NCBI RefSeq assembly: GCF_017368815.1 | Contig: NZ_JAFNME010000001.1 | Location: forward strand, 62,001-126,000 | DNA: 64,000 nt | Direction: 5' to 3' | DNA from: Comamonas denitrificans | GTDB taxonomy: Bacteria > Pseudomonadota > Gammaproteobacteria > Burkholderiales > Burkholderiaceae_C | Shown here: positions 28,366 to 41,621 of the stretch, one piece after another | Numbering within the stretch: the stretch's first letter is position 1 | How the letters are laid out: each line of letters opens with the position of its first letter | Translations under genes and position numbers: made by a program | Notes under the pieces: generated by a model | Seen by the model: only the letters and a program-made list of their open reading frames with translations | Database searches by the model: none | What the model was told of the DNA's origin: nothing

Positions 28366-28392
28366 GAAAAAAGCTGCCAAGGCAGCTTTTTT
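28366..28392. terminator. Bidirectional terminator between hslO and ftsB
   Basis: AAAAAAGCTGCC, two bases, GGCAGCTTTTTT: a perfect hairpin with T-runs in both directions between convergent genes. Confidence 0.9.
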
Positions 28393-28421
28393 CATAGCTT
28401 GTTGCGCAGATGCGGTAAGCC

Positions 28422-28697
28422 TTATTGGGTGATTTGAATATAAATTTCGCCGGGTTTGAGCATGCCCAGCTCGCCCCGGGCTTTTTCTTCCACCATCTCG
28501 TTGCCGTCTTTGAGGTCTTGCACTTCTGAGCGCAGGCGATCGACCTCTTGCTGCACCAAGGCGTTGGCTTTTTGTTGTGCGTCAATTTGGGCCTGCAATG
28601 CCTGGGCGCGGGCCACGCCGCCGTCCCCCAGCCACAGTTGATTGTGGATCAGGGCCAGCAGGGCCAACAAAACGAGGGTGACGATGCGTCCAACCAT
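28422..28697 (-). CDS. ftsB: Cell division protein FtsB
   Basis: A 91-residue bitopic protein of the divisome FtsQLB complex. One N-terminal membrane helix (IVTLVLLALLALIHNQLWLG) is followed by a coiled coil (QALQAQIDAQQKANALVQQE and on) and the conserved Glu/Leu-rich C-terminus. The position directly downstream of eno is the classical arrangement in proteobacteria. A weak hairpin lies between eno and ftsB, so the level may be set by partial termination. Confidence 0.92.
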   Translation of the reverse strand: MVGRIVTLVLLALLALIHNQLWLGDGGVARAQALQAQIDAQQKANALVQQEVDRLRSEVQDLKDGNEMVEEKARGELGMLKPGEIYIQITQ

Positions 28698-28711
28698 GGC
28701 GGCTTGAAAAC

Positions 28712-28728
28712 GCCCTCACGGGGAGGGC
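28712..28728 (-). terminator. Possible attenuating hairpin between eno and ftsB
   Basis: GCCCTC, five bases, GAGGGC; on the minus strand it is followed only by GTTTTC, so read-through into ftsB is expected. Confidence 0.45.
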
Positions 28729-28763
28729 ATTTTTGGGGTGTCCTTAATGGATTGAGGGGCGCA

Positions 28764-30068
<1,305 letters not shown>

Positions 30069-30099
30069 TCAAAAAACTGGGGCCTGGCGCGATGGAGGC

Positions 30100-30957
30100 T
30101 CAGGCCGAAAAATCGTTTTCCAAGAAGCCGTTTTGCTTGGTGATGGCATCAATTTGCACCAAGGTGGTCAGCAGGGCGTGCATGTGCTTGAGGGGCACGG
30201 CATTGGGGCCGTCCGACCAGGCCTGGGCCGGGTCGGGGTGGGTTTCCATGAAAAAACCGGCCACGCCTACGGCCGCACCGGCACGCGCCAGCACGGGCAC
30301 CATGTCGCGGGCACCGCCGCTGACAGCGCCCAGGCCGCCGGGTTTTTGCACCGAATGGGTTACGTCAAACACCACGGGGGCACCGCTTTGGCGCATCTGC
30401 GCCAGGCTGGTCATATCGGCCACGAGGTTGTTGTAGCCAAAGCTGACCCCGCGCTCGCAGGCCAGAAAGCGGTCTTCGCTCAGGCCCACTTCGGCCGCGG
30501 CCGCACGGGCCTTGTCGATGACGTTTTTCATGTCCCAGGGGGCGAGGAACTGGCCTTTTTTAATGTTCACCGGCTTGCCCGATTGCGCCACGGCGCGGAT
30601 GAAATCGGTTTGGCGGCACAAGAAGGCGGGGGTTTGCAGCACATCGACGACGCTGGCCACCTCGGCCACTTGGGCGGCTTCGTGTACATCGGTCAGGATG
30701 GGCAGCTGCAACTGGCGGCGCACTTCGTCCAGGATGTTCAGCCCCGCATCCATCCCCACGCCGCGCTGGCTGTTGCCCGAGGAGCGGTTGGCTTTGTCAA
30801 ACGAGCCTTTGTAGATCAGCGGGATGCCCAGCGCGGTGCAGCTTTCTTTGAGCTGGCCGGCCACATCCAGCGACATTTGCAAGCCCTCGATCGAGCAGGT
30901 GCCGGCAATCAGGAAAAAGGGCTGGTCCAGGCCAACGTTAAAACCGCAAAGTTGCAT
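30100..30957 (-). CDS. kdsA: 3-deoxy-8-phosphooctulonate synthase
   Basis: A 285-residue enzyme that condenses arabinose 5-phosphate with phosphoenolpyruvate to give Kdo-8-phosphate for lipopolysaccharide inner core. Motifs: [23 protein letters not shown], and the GANVxxVTDIHE-like segment [21 protein letters not shown], then [11 protein letters not shown] and [13 protein letters not shown] Cys at the metal position (AGTCSIEG) suggests a look at metal dependence, but most KdsA types share this. It sits between pyrG and eno. Confidence 0.95.
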   Translation of the reverse strand: MQLCGFNVGLDQPFFLIAGTCSIEGLQMSLDVAGQLKESCTALGIPLIYKGSFDKANRSSGNSQRGVGMDAGLNILDEVRRQLQLPILTDVHEAAQVAEVASVVDVLQTPAFLCRQTDFIRAVAQSGKPVNIKKGQFLAPWDMKNVIDKARAAAAEVGLSEDRFLACERGVSFGYNNLVADMTSLAQMRQSGAPVVFDVTHSVQKPGGLGAVSGGARDMVPVLARAGAAVGVAGFFMETHPDPAQAWSDGPNAVPLKHMHALLTTLVQIDAITKQNGFLENDFSA

Positions 30958-30975
30958 AGTGGTCTTTGAATAATT

Positions 30976-31053
30976 AGAGCTGTTTGCGCTTTATTCTTCA
31001 GCTTTTTAAGGGGTTTTAGCCCTTAATTGGCCGAATTTAGTGCGCAAGCAGCT
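30976..31053. repeat. Palindromic repeat family A, copy 4 (pyrG / kdsA)
   Basis: AGCTGTTTGCGC at 30978-30989 and GCGCAAGCAGCT at 31042-31053 pair with one mismatch. It fills most of the space between the pyrG stop and the kdsA start. Confidence 0.75.
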
Positions 31054-31060
31054 CCTGTTA

Positions 31061-34018
<2,958 letters not shown>

Positions 34019-34055
34019 CGGCCTTTTATTTACTTCCAACAGGGGCAGACAGGCT

Positions 34056-34538
34056 ATGAACCAACCCGCATCTGGCTTACGCCACCAACCGCCCCCCGCT
34101 TTGGCCGATTACAGCGGCCCCCCCAATGGGGACTATGTGCGCTATGTTGAGCAGCTGATGCAGTGGTCAGAGCAAGAGCATCGCCGCACGGGTGGTTTTG
34201 CCATGCTCACCGCCCAGCCCCATGCCGGCCAAGTGGGAGCCAAGGCGAGCGCAGCCACCAAGGCTGCCAGCAAGAAGGAAAGCAAGAAAGAAGAGGTGGT
34301 GCGCCAGGTGACGCAGATGCTGGCACAAAGCAAGGCCGCCTCTGCGGGGCAAGGCAAGCCTGGCCTGCCCGCAGCCTCTATGAAGGTGCCCAGCATCGTG
34401 TTTGGCATGGTGCTGCTGGGCTTGCTGGTGTTGAAAGCCGAATGGATTCCGCTGGCGATTGTGTTGTGGGTGGTGTGGAATGTGCGCCGCTTGCTGCGCT
34501 CGGCCAAAGCAGCCTCCAGTGCGAAGACTGGAGGCTAG
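34056..34538 (+). CDS. Conserved hypothetical membrane protein
   Basis: A 160-residue protein I do not recognise. The first 75 residues are polar; residues about 60-115 are very rich in Ala, Lys, Glu and Gln (ASKKESKKEEVVRQVTQML), likely helical. Two adjacent hydrophobic stretches near the C-terminus (VPSIVFGMVLLGLLVL, WIPLAIVLWVVWNV) would anchor it as a hairpin, followed by a basic tail. It starts 37 bases after coaBC, so is likely co-transcribed. The last codons overlap a GC hairpin (CCTCCAGT / ACTGGAGG at 34513-34534), perhaps the transcript end. Confidence 0.75.
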   Translation: MNQPASGLRHQPPPALADYSGPPNGDYVRYVEQLMQWSEQEHRRTGGFAMLTAQPHAGQVGAKASAATKAASKKESKKEEVVRQVTQMLAQSKAASAGQGKPGLPAASMKVPSIVFGMVLLGLLVLKAEWIPLAIVLWVVWNVRRLLRSAKAASSAKTGG

Positions 34539-34545
34539 TAGGCCA

Positions 34546-35868
34546 TCAATGCGCGGCGCGTGATGGCGGGCAGGGGCGCACGCGATCAAATGCTGCCGCC
34601 AAGGCGCAGGCCACCAGCACAGGCAGCAGCCAGCCCAGCCCCATCGAGGCACCGGGCAAGCTCAGGAGCAGACTGGGAATCCATGCCTGCAGTTCAGCGG
34701 CCTTCAAACCATCGACCAAGCCAAAAATCAGCGCCACCAGCAACACCGGAGCGAACACTGTGCGCGGATTGCGCCAGCAGCGGCTGAGTAAATTGAGCCC
34801 CACCAGCGCAATCGCTACCGGGTAAATGGTGTAGAGCACAGGCACAGCAATGGCAATCAGCTGGGCCAGCCCCAAGTTGGCCGCGCCCAGTGAAAAGGCG
34901 CTAATCAAAATGACCACGGCCCGGTAGGACAGGGGCAGCAGCTGGCTAAAGTACACCCCGCAGGCGCTGACCAAGCCAACGCCCGTGGTCAGGCAGGCCA
35001 ACAAAATCACCGTGGCCAGCAGCCACAAGCCGGGGTTGCCAAAAGTATGCTCCACGTAGCGGGTGAGAACTTCTACGCCGGTGCTGGCATTGGCGGCCAA
35101 ATGGGCGTTGTGGGCCCCCAGGTAAACCAGTGAGATATACACCAGCCCCAGCCCCAGCGCCGCAATCACCCCCGCCGCAATGGCGTAGCGGGTGTGCAGC
35201 CGCGCATCGTGGATGCCTTGGCTTTTGATGGCATTGACAATCACCACGCCAAACACCAGTGCGCCCAGCGCATCCATGGTTTGGTAGCCCTGCAAAAAGC
35301 CCTCGGCCAGGGGTTGGTGGACATAGTTGCCCGTGGCGGCGCTGAGCACGCCGGTCGGCAGGAAAAAGGCGGCCCCACCCACAATGGCCAAGGCCAAAAT
35401 CAGCACTGGGGTGATGATTTTGCCGATGTTGTCCATCAGCTTGCCAGGGTAGAGCGAGAGCAAAAGCACCAGCGCAAAATAAACGCAGGTAAAGATGAGC
35501 AAATTGACTGGGGTGTCGCCCACAAAGGGGGCGACACCCATGGCAAAAGACACCGTGGCGGTGCGCGGGGTGGCAAACAGGGGGCCAATGCAAAGGTACA
35601 CCGCCACGCCCAAGGCAATGCCGGCGGCCTTGCCCAGGGGGGCAGTCAGTGCCGGCATGCCCCCGCCCACGCGGGCCAAGGCCACCACCGTGAGCAGCGG
35701 CAGGCCCACACCGGTGAGCAAAAAGCCCAGGGCAGCCGGCCACAGCTGCTCTCCGGCAGACAGCCCGACCATGGGCGGAAAAATGATGTTGCCAGCCCCC
35801 AGAAAGAGGGCAAAAGTCATAAAGCCAAGGGCCAGAATGTCCCAGAGATGGAGTTTTTTCGTCGTCAT
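34546..35868 (-). CDS. brnQ: Branched-chain amino acid:cation symporter
   Basis: A 440-residue inner-membrane protein with about twelve helices, of the LIVCS family importing Leu, Ile and Val with Na+ or H+. The N-terminal signature LALGFMTFALFLGAGNIIFPP is diagnostic, with GLPLLTVVALARVGGG after it. The family start MTTKKLHLWD was chosen. It is convergent with the preceding gene (seven bases between stops) and stands alone. Confidence 0.93.
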   Translation of the reverse strand: MTTKKLHLWDILALGFMTFALFLGAGNIIFPPMVGLSAGEQLWPAALGFLLTGVGLPLLTVVALARVGGGMPALTAPLGKAAGIALGVAVYLCIGPLFATPRTATVSFAMGVAPFVGDTPVNLLIFTCVYFALVLLLSLYPGKLMDNIGKIITPVLILALAIVGGAAFFLPTGVLSAATGNYVHQPLAEGFLQGYQTMDALGALVFGVVIVNAIKSQGIHDARLHTRYAIAAGVIAALGLGLVYISLVYLGAHNAHLAANASTGVEVLTRYVEHTFGNPGLWLLATVILLACLTTGVGLVSACGVYFSQLLPLSYRAVVILISAFSLGAANLGLAQLIAIAVPVLYTIYPVAIALVGLNLLSRCWRNPRTVFAPVLLVALIFGLVDGLKAAELQAWIPSLLLSLPGASMGLGWLLPVLVACALAAAFDRVRPCPPSRAAH

Positions 35869-35988
35869 GATGGGAACGATTGTGACAAAAATAAATTGCA
35901 CATATTGGTTTCTTGGCGCTTTAAAAAATGATGTTTGGCGTATTTTTTGAAATTTTATTGATTGCTTTGCTTTTTGCGCATAAAAAAA

Positions 35989-36012
35989 CCCCTGCATTTT
36001 GGGGTGCAGGGG
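35989..36012 (-). terminator. Terminator of the HIT-protein gene
   Basis: CCCCTGCA, eight bases, TGCAGGGG, followed on the minus strand by GTTTTTTTA, 34 bases after the HIT gene stop. Confidence 0.85.
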
Positions 36013-36045
36013 GTGTGGGGTAGCGGCGGGGCCGTCGTGCTGCGC

Positions 36046-36483
36046 TTACAGCACTTTGCGCAGGCGCTCGGCGTAGTCATGCAGCGCAGCGGGGCCAGGT
36101 TCTTTGCGTGGCCAGCCTAAGGTGATGCCATCGTTTTGGTAGCGCGGCACCACATGCAGGTGAAAGTGGCGCACGGTTTGCTCGGCCGCAGCGCCGTTGG
36201 CTTGCAGCACGGTGATGCCTTCGGGGTCGAATGCGCTTTGGATGGCGTGCGCCATGCGCTGTGCGGTTTGCATGACGGCACCGGCTTCTTCGGCGGTCAG
36301 CTCTAGCAGCGTGACAGCGTGGCGCTTGCTGGCCACCAGCACATGGCCGGGATTGACTTGGCCCAGGTCCATGAAAGCCAGGGTCAGCTCGTCCTCATAC
36401 ACCTGGGCGCTGGGAAGGGTGCCGGCAACGAGTTTGCAAAAAATGCATTCACCGGGCGGCGAGGTATCAACAAACATGGGCAT
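36046..36483 (-). CDS. HIT-family nucleotide hydrolase/transferase
   Basis: A 145-residue histidine-triad protein. The active site HFHLHVVP near residue 105 carries the HxHxHxx motif, and the CIFCKLVAG start is typical of Hint/FHIT-like bacterial members. The substrate (nucleoside phosphoramidate, Ap4A or another) cannot be told. AAAGGAG precedes the first ATG; a second ATG two codons later is possible. It is a single gene, divergent from dcd with 120 bases between the starts. Confidence 0.9.
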   Translation of the reverse strand: MPMFVDTSPPGECIFCKLVAGTLPSAQVYEDELTLAFMDLGQVNPGHVLVASKRHAVTLLELTAEEAGAVMQTAQRMAHAIQSAFDPEGITVLQANGAAAEQTVRHFHLHVVPRYQNDGITLGWPRKEPGPAALHDYAERLRKVL

Positions 36484-36603
36484 AGAGGGCTCCTTTTTAT
36501 AGATGGCGGATGGGTTTTTCCTGCGCAGCCGCTGGCGTTGCAGGTAGAGTGCGGATTTTTACCGATACCACTGCCCCCTAATGATGACGGGAGAGAAGCG
36601 CGC

Positions 36604-37170
36604 ATGAGCATCAAAAGCGATAAATGGATACGCCGCATGGCCGAGCAGCACGGCATGATCGAGCCCTTTGAGCCTGGGCAAATTCGCCAGGCCGACGGCA
36701 AGAAAATCATCAGCTACGGCACCAGCAGCTATGGCTACGACATCCGTTGCGCCCGCGAATTCAAAGTTTTTACCAACATCCACAGCACCGTGGTGGACCC
36801 GAAAAATTTCGATGAAAAAAGCTTTGTCGATTTCGAGGGCGATTACTGCATCATCCCGCCCAACAGCTTTGCACTGGCCCGCACGGTGGAGTATTTCCGC
36901 ATTCCGCGCGATGTGCTGACAGTGTGCTTGGGCAAAAGCACCTACGCCCGCTGCGGCATCATCGTCAATGTGACCCCTTTTGAGCCCGAGTGGGAAGGGT
37001 ATGTGACGCTGGAGTTTTCCAACACCACGCCGCTGCCCGCCAAAATTTATGCCGGCGAGGGCTGTGCCCAGGTGCTGTTTTTCCAAAGCGATGAAGTCTG
37101 CGAAACCAGCTACAAAGACCGCAACGGCAAATACCAAGGCCAGCACGGCGTGACCTTGCCCCGCGCCTGA
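36604..37170 (+). CDS. dcd: dCTP deaminase
   Basis: A 188-residue trimeric enzyme that deaminates dCTP to dUTP, the main source of dUMP for thymidylate. Landmarks: [12 protein letters not shown], the nucleotide-binding [11 protein letters not shown], and [15 protein letters not shown], which contains the catalytic Glu. The length fits the monofunctional proteobacterial type. Its stop directly abuts palindromic element B. Confidence 0.95.
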   Translation: MSIKSDKWIRRMAEQHGMIEPFEPGQIRQADGKKIISYGTSSYGYDIRCAREFKVFTNIHSTVVDPKNFDEKSFVDFEGDYCIIPPNSFALARTVEYFRIPRDVLTVCLGKSTYARCGIIVNVTPFEPEWEGYVTLEFSNTTPLPAKIYAGEGCAQVLFFQSDEVCETSYKDRNGKYQGQHGVTLPRA

Positions 37171-37330
37171 GAACGTGTTCACGATCTCCTCATGGGTGTG
37201 CGGGCGCCGCTTCGGGCGGTCTGCGTCGTTGCAAATCCTCGCAATAGCCAAGCTATTGCTGTGGTTTGCGCCTCGCAACCCATCCCGAACCGCATCCCCC
37301 ACACCTTCATTCGAGATCATGAACACGTTC
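37171..37330. repeat. Palindromic element B, complete copy (MITE-like)
   Basis: A 160-base sequence with terminal inverted repeats GAACGTGTTCACGATCTC (37171-37188) and GAGATCATGAACACGTTC (37313-37330), one mismatch in 18. The inside is also self-complementary (GCAATAGC..GCTATTGC around 37245-37262, and GTGTGCGGGCG against CGCATCCCCCACAC), so the whole can fold as one long hairpin. It has no coding capacity and begins at the base after the dcd stop. Confidence 0.8.
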
Positions 37331-37615
37331 TAAGGGGCAACACCACGCAGGCAGTGTGGCCCACCCGCAGGCCTTGCCCTGGCCCCTTGGCGCGCCATCC
37401 GTGGGCACGCTTGCCAGCGCTTTTTTGCTCACTGCGTGTTGTCCAACGCTTTATAGGTAGAGCTGTTGCCGCTTTATATTCAACAAAATAACGAATAAAA
37501 CACCATAAATTTGTTGTCAATTCAGCGGTTAAAGCTATATTAAAAATAGTTATCTTTGATTTATTTTTCCCCGCTCACGCGCAGATCGGGTGGCAATGCG
37601 ACAATCGCTTTCTTC
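37331..37615. other. Gap between element B and the RhlE-type helicase gene
   Basis: Apart from palindromic repeat copy 5 (37458-37538), I see no gene. The AT-rich 75 bases before the helicase start, without a clear ribosome-binding site, are probably its leader; cold-shock helicases often have long leaders, but no known element is recognised. Confidence 0.5.
37458..37538. repeat. Palindromic repeat family A, copy 5 (upstream of helicase gene)
   Basis: Outer arms AGCTGTTGCCGCT (37461-37473) and AGCGGTTAAAGCT (37524-37536), with a nested CAACAAA..TTTGTTG hairpin inside (37481-37516). Confidence 0.75.
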
Positions 37616-39061
37616 ATGACAAGTCCTACTCTTTCTTTCTCCGAACTCGCTCTTGCCCCCAGTTTGACCCAGGCGGTCGCCGAAATGGGCTACGAGACAA
37701 TGACCCCCATCCAAGCCCAAGCCATCCCCGTGGTGCTCACGGGCCAGGATGTCATGGGTGCCGCCCAAACCGGTACGGGCAAAACAGCGGCGTTTTCCTT
37801 GCCCCTGCTGCAGCGCCTGATGCGCCATGAAAACAGCTCGGCCTCGCCCGCCCGCCACCCGGTGCGGGCTTTGGTGTTATTGCCCACGCGCGAATTGGCG
37901 GACCAAGTAGCCCAGCAAATTGCCCAATACGCCAAGCACACCAAATTGCGCAGCACGGTGGTATTTGGTGGCATGGACATGAAGCCGCAAACGGCGGAAT
38001 TAAAAAAAGGCGTGGAAGTGCTGGTGGCCACGCCGGGGCGGCTGTTGGACCATATTGAGGCGAAAAACGCCGTTCTGCACCAAGTGGAATATGTGGTGCT
38101 CGACGAGGCAGATCGCATGCTTGATATTGGCTTTTTGCCCGATTTGCAGCGCATCCTGTCGTATTTGCCCAAAGAGCGCACCACGCTGCTGTTTTCAGCC
38201 ACGTTTTCGCCTGAAATCAAGCGTCTGGCGAGCAGTTATTTGCAAAATCCGGTGACGATTGAAGTGGCGCGTGCCAACGCGACGGCATCGACGGTAGAAC
38301 AGCGCTTTTATGCCGCCCATGACGACGATAAACGCCGCACCATTTGCCATGTGCTCCAAGAGCGCGGCATTCGCCAAGCGTTTATTTTCTCCAATAGCAA
38401 ATTAGGCTGCGCGCGCCTGAGCCGGGCTTTAGAGCGCGATGGCTACCGCGCAGCGGCCTTGCACGGCGATAAAAGCCAAGATGAACGCCTCAAAGCCTTA
38501 GAGGCCTTTAAGCAAGGCGAAGTCGATTTGCTGGTTTGCACAGACGTTGCCGCGCGGGGCTTGGACATTAAGGATGTGCCCGCCGTGTTCAATTACGACG
38601 TGCCTTTTAATGCCGAAGATTATGTGCACCGCATTGGCCGCACAGGCCGCGCCGGTGCCAGTGGTTTGGCCGTAACGCTGGTGGCCCCCAGCGACAGCAG
38701 ATTGGTCGCCGATATTGAAAAGCTGATCAAGACCCGCATCACGGTAGAAACGCTGGCCATGCCCAGCGCCCGTGCACGCCAGCGCAGTGATGCCGGCGGC
38801 GAGTCGCCGCGCAGCGAGCGCCCCTCTGGGCATCAGGAGGCGCGCAATGGCGCCAGCCATTTCGCCAGTAGCCGCCCTGTGCGGGGCGCGCGCCCCGTGC
38901 GGGCAGCCCCGGCCGATCCTTTCTTTGACCGTCCCTACGAAGCCAGCGCCAGCGAAGCCCCCCCCACGTGGGAGAGCAAACCTGCGCCCGGCAGCACCCT
39001 GCGCCAAATCAAGGCCAAGCGCAAAGTGCCCGCTTTGTTCAAACCCGCAGGCAGCGTGTAA
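37616..39061 (+). CDS. rhlE: DEAD-box RNA helicase, RhlE type
   Basis: A 481-residue ATP-dependent RNA helicase. In order: Q motif region FSELALAPSLTQAVAEMGY, Walker A AAQTGTGKT, PTRELADQV, VLDEADRML, SAT in LLFSATFSPE, then ARGLDIKDVP and HRIGRTGRAG. The core fits RhlE; the C-terminal 100 residues are basic and low complexity (Arg, Ser, Ala), a common RNA-binding tail, ending in KAKRKVPALFKPAG. Likely roles are ribosome assembly, mRNA decay and cold growth. Codon usage in the first third is less GC-rich than in neighbouring genes. Confidence 0.92.
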   Translation: MTSPTLSFSELALAPSLTQAVAEMGYETMTPIQAQAIPVVLTGQDVMGAAQTGTGKTAAFSLPLLQRLMRHENSSASPARHPVRALVLLPTRELADQVAQQIAQYAKHTKLRSTVVFGGMDMKPQTAELKKGVEVLVATPGRLLDHIEAKNAVLHQVEYVVLDEADRMLDIGFLPDLQRILSYLPKERTTLLFSATFSPEIKRLASSYLQNPVTIEVARANATASTVEQRFYAAHDDDKRRTICHVLQERGIRQAFIFSNSKLGCARLSRALERDGYRAAALHGDKSQDERLKALEAFKQGEVDLLVCTDVAARGLDIKDVPAVFNYDVPFNAEDYVHRIGRTGRAGASGLAVTLVAPSDSRLVADIEKLIKTRITVETLAMPSARARQRSDAGGESPRSERPSGHQEARNGASHFASSRPVRGARPVRAAPADPFFDRPYEASASEAPPTWESKPAPGSTLRQIKAKRKVPALFKPAGSV

Positions 39062-39088
39062 AACGCTGCGCCGGTGGCAGGCAGCGGC

Positions 39089-39940
39089 TTATTTGCCCGG
39101 TGTTTGCGCGGGCGGGCAAGGCAGCTGGTGGATTTGGCGCTGGTCAAAATCAGCCATAGAGATTTCTAAGGCTGTCAGCGCCCCACCCCAGACGCAGCCT
39201 GTGTCTAGTGCTATCAAATTTTTCTGATTGTGCAGTCCCAGTGTGGACCAGTGGCCAAAGGCAATGCAGGTGTTGGCCGTTTGCCGGTGGGGGCAATCAA
39301 ACCAAGGCATCAGCCCTGCCGGGGCCGCGCTGGCGGCCTCAGAACTGCTGAAATCCATCTGCCCCAGGGCATTGCAAAACCGCAGCCGTGTCAGTGCATT
39401 GACAATAACGCGCCAGCGCTGCATGCCGACCAGGGTGTCGTCCCAACGGTCTGGGGTGTTGCCATACATCTGTTGCAAAAAACTGGGCAAATTGCTGCTG
39501 CGCAATTGGGCCTGCACCTCGGCCGCGTAATCCATAGTGGCTTGCAAGCTCCAGCTGGGCAATACCCCGGCATGCACCAGTAATAAATCCTGCCCCTGCT
39601 GGCTTTGCAAATGCCGCGCCAAAGGCTGCGCTGCCAACCATTGCAATAAATCTTTGCAATCAGGCGCTTGCAAAATCGGGGTTAAAGTGTCGCGCCGACC
39701 GGGCGGGCGCACTTTGTGCGCACAGGCCAATAAATGCAGATCATGGTTGCCCAGTAATACCTGGACGCTGCCTTGCATATCGCGGCAAAACCGCAAAGTC
39801 TCTAAGGATTGCGGCCCCCGATTGACGATATCCCCTAATAAATAAACACTATCAGTGCTTGGGGAAAATTCAATCTGTCGTAAAAGTTTTTGCAAACAGG
39901 CGAAGCAGCCTTGCACGTCGCCGATCAGATAAGTGGCCAT
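39089..39940 (-). CDS. apaH: Symmetrical bis(5'-nucleosyl)-tetraphosphatase
   Basis: A 283-residue metallophosphatase that cleaves Ap4A to two ADP (and decaps Np4-RNA). The phosphoesterase motifs are GDVQGCF, GDIVNRGP and GNHD, followed by LLVHAGVLPSW and the ApaH-specific end LIALDTGCVWGGALTALE. The length agrees with E. coli ApaH (about 280). It is divergent from the H-NS gene; no folA or ksgA partner is nearby. Confidence 0.95.
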   Translation of the reverse strand: MATYLIGDVQGCFACLQKLLRQIEFSPSTDSVYLLGDIVNRGPQSLETLRFCRDMQGSVQVLLGNHDLHLLACAHKVRPPGRRDTLTPILQAPDCKDLLQWLAAQPLARHLQSQQGQDLLLVHAGVLPSWSLQATMDYAAEVQAQLRSSNLPSFLQQMYGNTPDRWDDTLVGMQRWRVIVNALTRLRFCNALGQMDFSSSEAASAAPAGLMPWFDCPHRQTANTCIAFGHWSTLGLHNQKNLIALDTGCVWGGALTALEISMADFDQRQIHQLPCPPAQTPGK

Positions 39941-39950
39941 ATTAATTAAT

Positions 39951-39980
39951 TTGCAGAGTTGGGAATTATTTATTTATAAT
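39951..39980 (+). promoter_or_regulatory. Sigma-70-type promoter of the H-NS gene
   Basis: TTGCAG (39951-39956), 18-base spacer, TATAAT (39975-39980), placed 31 bases before the H-NS ATG, with AAAGGA as ribosome-binding site. Confidence 0.75.
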
Positions 39981-40011
39981 CGCCCAACTATTTTGAAAGG
40001 ATGTTTCCATC

Positions 40012-40311
40012 ATGAGTTCTTACAAGGAATTACTCGCTCAGCGCAACGCTCTCGAATTACAAATCGAAGAAGCTCGCCGCCGTGAACTGGCCGACGCTGT
40101 TGCCAAAGTGCGTACCCTGGTTACCGATTATGGTCTGACGGCTGACGATATTTTCCCGCCTGCCCGTGGTGGTCGCACCAGCAGCACCCAAGGCGTGAAA
40201 GTGGCCCCCAAATACCGCAACCAAGCCACCGGTGAAACCTGGACCGGCCGGGGCAAACCCCCCAAGTGGATTCAGGGCCAAGACCGCGACCAGTTCCTGA
40301 TTCGTGATTAA
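40012..40311 (+). CDS. H-NS-family nucleoid-associated protein
   Basis: A 99-residue H-NS-like protein of the short betaproteobacterial type. The N-terminal half is a coiled-coil oligomerisation region (YKELLAQRNALELQIEEARR); the C-terminal DNA-binding domain carries KYRNQATGETWTGRGKPPKW, containing the family core TWTGRGKxPxW. It would bind and silence AT-rich DNA, which in this genome includes the palindromic repeats. It has its own strong promoter and terminator, consistent with abundant expression. Confidence 0.93.
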   Translation: MSSYKELLAQRNALELQIEEARRRELADAVAKVRTLVTDYGLTADDIFPPARGGRTSSTQGVKVAPKYRNQATGETWTGRGKPPKWIQGQDRDQFLIRD

Positions 40312-40326
40312 TGGTTAGCGCCTTTT

Positions 40327-40354
40327 AAAAAGCCCGCTTTGGCGGGTTTTTTTT
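40327..40354 (+). terminator. Terminator of the H-NS gene
   Basis: AAAAAGCCCGC, two bases, GCGGG followed by TTTTTTTT; strong hairpin with a U-run 16 bases after the stop. Confidence 0.9.
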
Positions 40355-40400
40355 ATGGCCGTATGAAAAATCGCTAGGGTTTGCCCGGACAATTCAGTCT

Positions 40401-41621
40401 ATGGATGCCGAAAAGAAACAATTACTCATTGCGGGCGGGGGCATTGCCGGCATGGCAGCCGCTTTAGGTGCTTCGCATGCCGGGTGGGATGTGCGGGTGT
40501 TTGAACGCGCAGCGGTATTTTCCGAAGTAGGCGCGGGGGTGCAGCTGGGCCCCAATGTGGTGCGGCGTTTGCAAGCCTGGGGGCTGCAAGAGGGGCTGCA
40601 GGCCGTGTGTGCCATGCCCCAGCGGTTGCGGGCGCACAGCGCTTGCAGTGGGCGGGAATTGGCCCAAACCCCTTTGGGTGCCAGCATGGTGCAGCGGTAT
40701 GGGGCGGCCTACGTCACCATCCACCGGGCGGATTTGCACCAGCTGCTCGTGCATGCGGTGCAAGGGCGTGAGGGGGTGTTTATTAACCACGGCCAGCCAG
40801 TCGAAGAAATTTTGGGCTTAGAGGGTGTCGCCACCATCCGCACCCCGGCCTACCCTTGCGTTGAAGGCGATGCCTTATTGCTGGCCGATGGCGTTTGGAG
40901 CCAGCTGCGAGCTGGTGTGCTGGGCGATACGAGCCGACCGCGCGTCAGTGGTCATTTGGCTTACCGGGCCTTGATTCCCATGGCCGATGTGCCCGCTGCT
41001 TGGCGCGCCCACGAGGTGAACGTCTGGCTGGGCCCGCAGCTGCATGCCGTGCACTACCCGGTGCGCCGGGGCGAGCTTTTGAATCTGGTGGTGATTGTCG
41101 AAGGCCCCGCACCCGAAGACCTGACCCAATGGGACCATGCCGCCAATGCCCTGCAATTGGCCCGTGCGCTGCAAGGCAGTTGCGCGGCACTGCGGGATGT
41201 GGTGGGCAGCGTCGAGGCCAGCGGTGGGCAATGGCGGTTGTGGCCGCTGTCGGACCGTGCGCCTTTGACGGGCCCCCAGGGCATGGCCCGGGGTCTGGTG
41301 GGCTTGATTGGCGATGCTGCCCACCCCATGCGGCCCTATTTGGCGCAAGGGGCCGGTATGGCCATTGAGGATGCGGCGGAGCTGCAACGTGCGCTGGCGA
41401 TGGCGGACTTGGATGTCAGCACGCGCCTGCGCCGCTACGCGCTCAACCGCTGGCAGCGCAATGCCCGGGTGCAGGCGCGCTCGATTCGCAATGGCGAGAT
41501 TTTTCATGCCACCGGCCTCATGCGCTGGGGGCGCGACAGTGCCCTGCGCCTGCTGGGCAGCCGCTTGATGGATGTGCCCTGGCTGTACCGGGGCGATGGT
41601 GCGTGCGCTACGGGCTGGTAG
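40401..41621 (+). CDS. FAD-dependent monooxygenase (salicylate/3-hydroxybenzoate hydroxylase-like)
   Basis: A 406-residue class A flavin monooxygenase. It has the GxGxxG dinucleotide site LLIAGGGIAGMAAALGASHAG, EVGAGVQLGPNVVRRLQ typical of salicylate- and 6-hydroxybenzoate-type enzymes, and the GD motif GLIGDAAHPMRPYLAQGAGM. It lacks the C-terminal extension of the larger enzyme encoded at 9201. The substrate is unknown; no ring-cleavage gene is adjacent, only a convergent MFS gene whose end overlaps by 14 bases, so a role in ubiquinone or in aromatic catabolism is left open. Confidence 0.85.
   Translation: MDAEKKQLLIAGGGIAGMAAALGASHAGWDVRVFERAAVFSEVGAGVQLGPNVVRRLQAWGLQEGLQAVCAMPQRLRAHSACSGRELAQTPLGASMVQRYGAAYVTIHRADLHQLLVHAVQGREGVFINHGQPVEEILGLEGVATIRTPAYPCVEGDALLLADGVWSQLRAGVLGDTSRPRVSGHLAYRALIPMADVPAAWRAHEVNVWLGPQLHAVHYPVRRGELLNLVVIVEGPAPEDLTQWDHAANALQLARALQGSCAALRDVVGSVEASGGQWRLWPLSDRAPLTGPQGMARGLVGLIGDAAHPMRPYLAQGAGMAIEDAAELQRALAMADLDVSTRLRRYALNRWQRNARVQARSIRNGEIFHATGLMRWGRDSALRLLGSRLMDVPWLYRGDGACATGW

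Noticed and set aside
37331-37615. A structured riboswitch in the gap before the RhlE-type helicase
   Set aside because: Only the palindromic repeat is seen; no conserved riboswitch core, and the hairpin lacks features beyond the repeat family.
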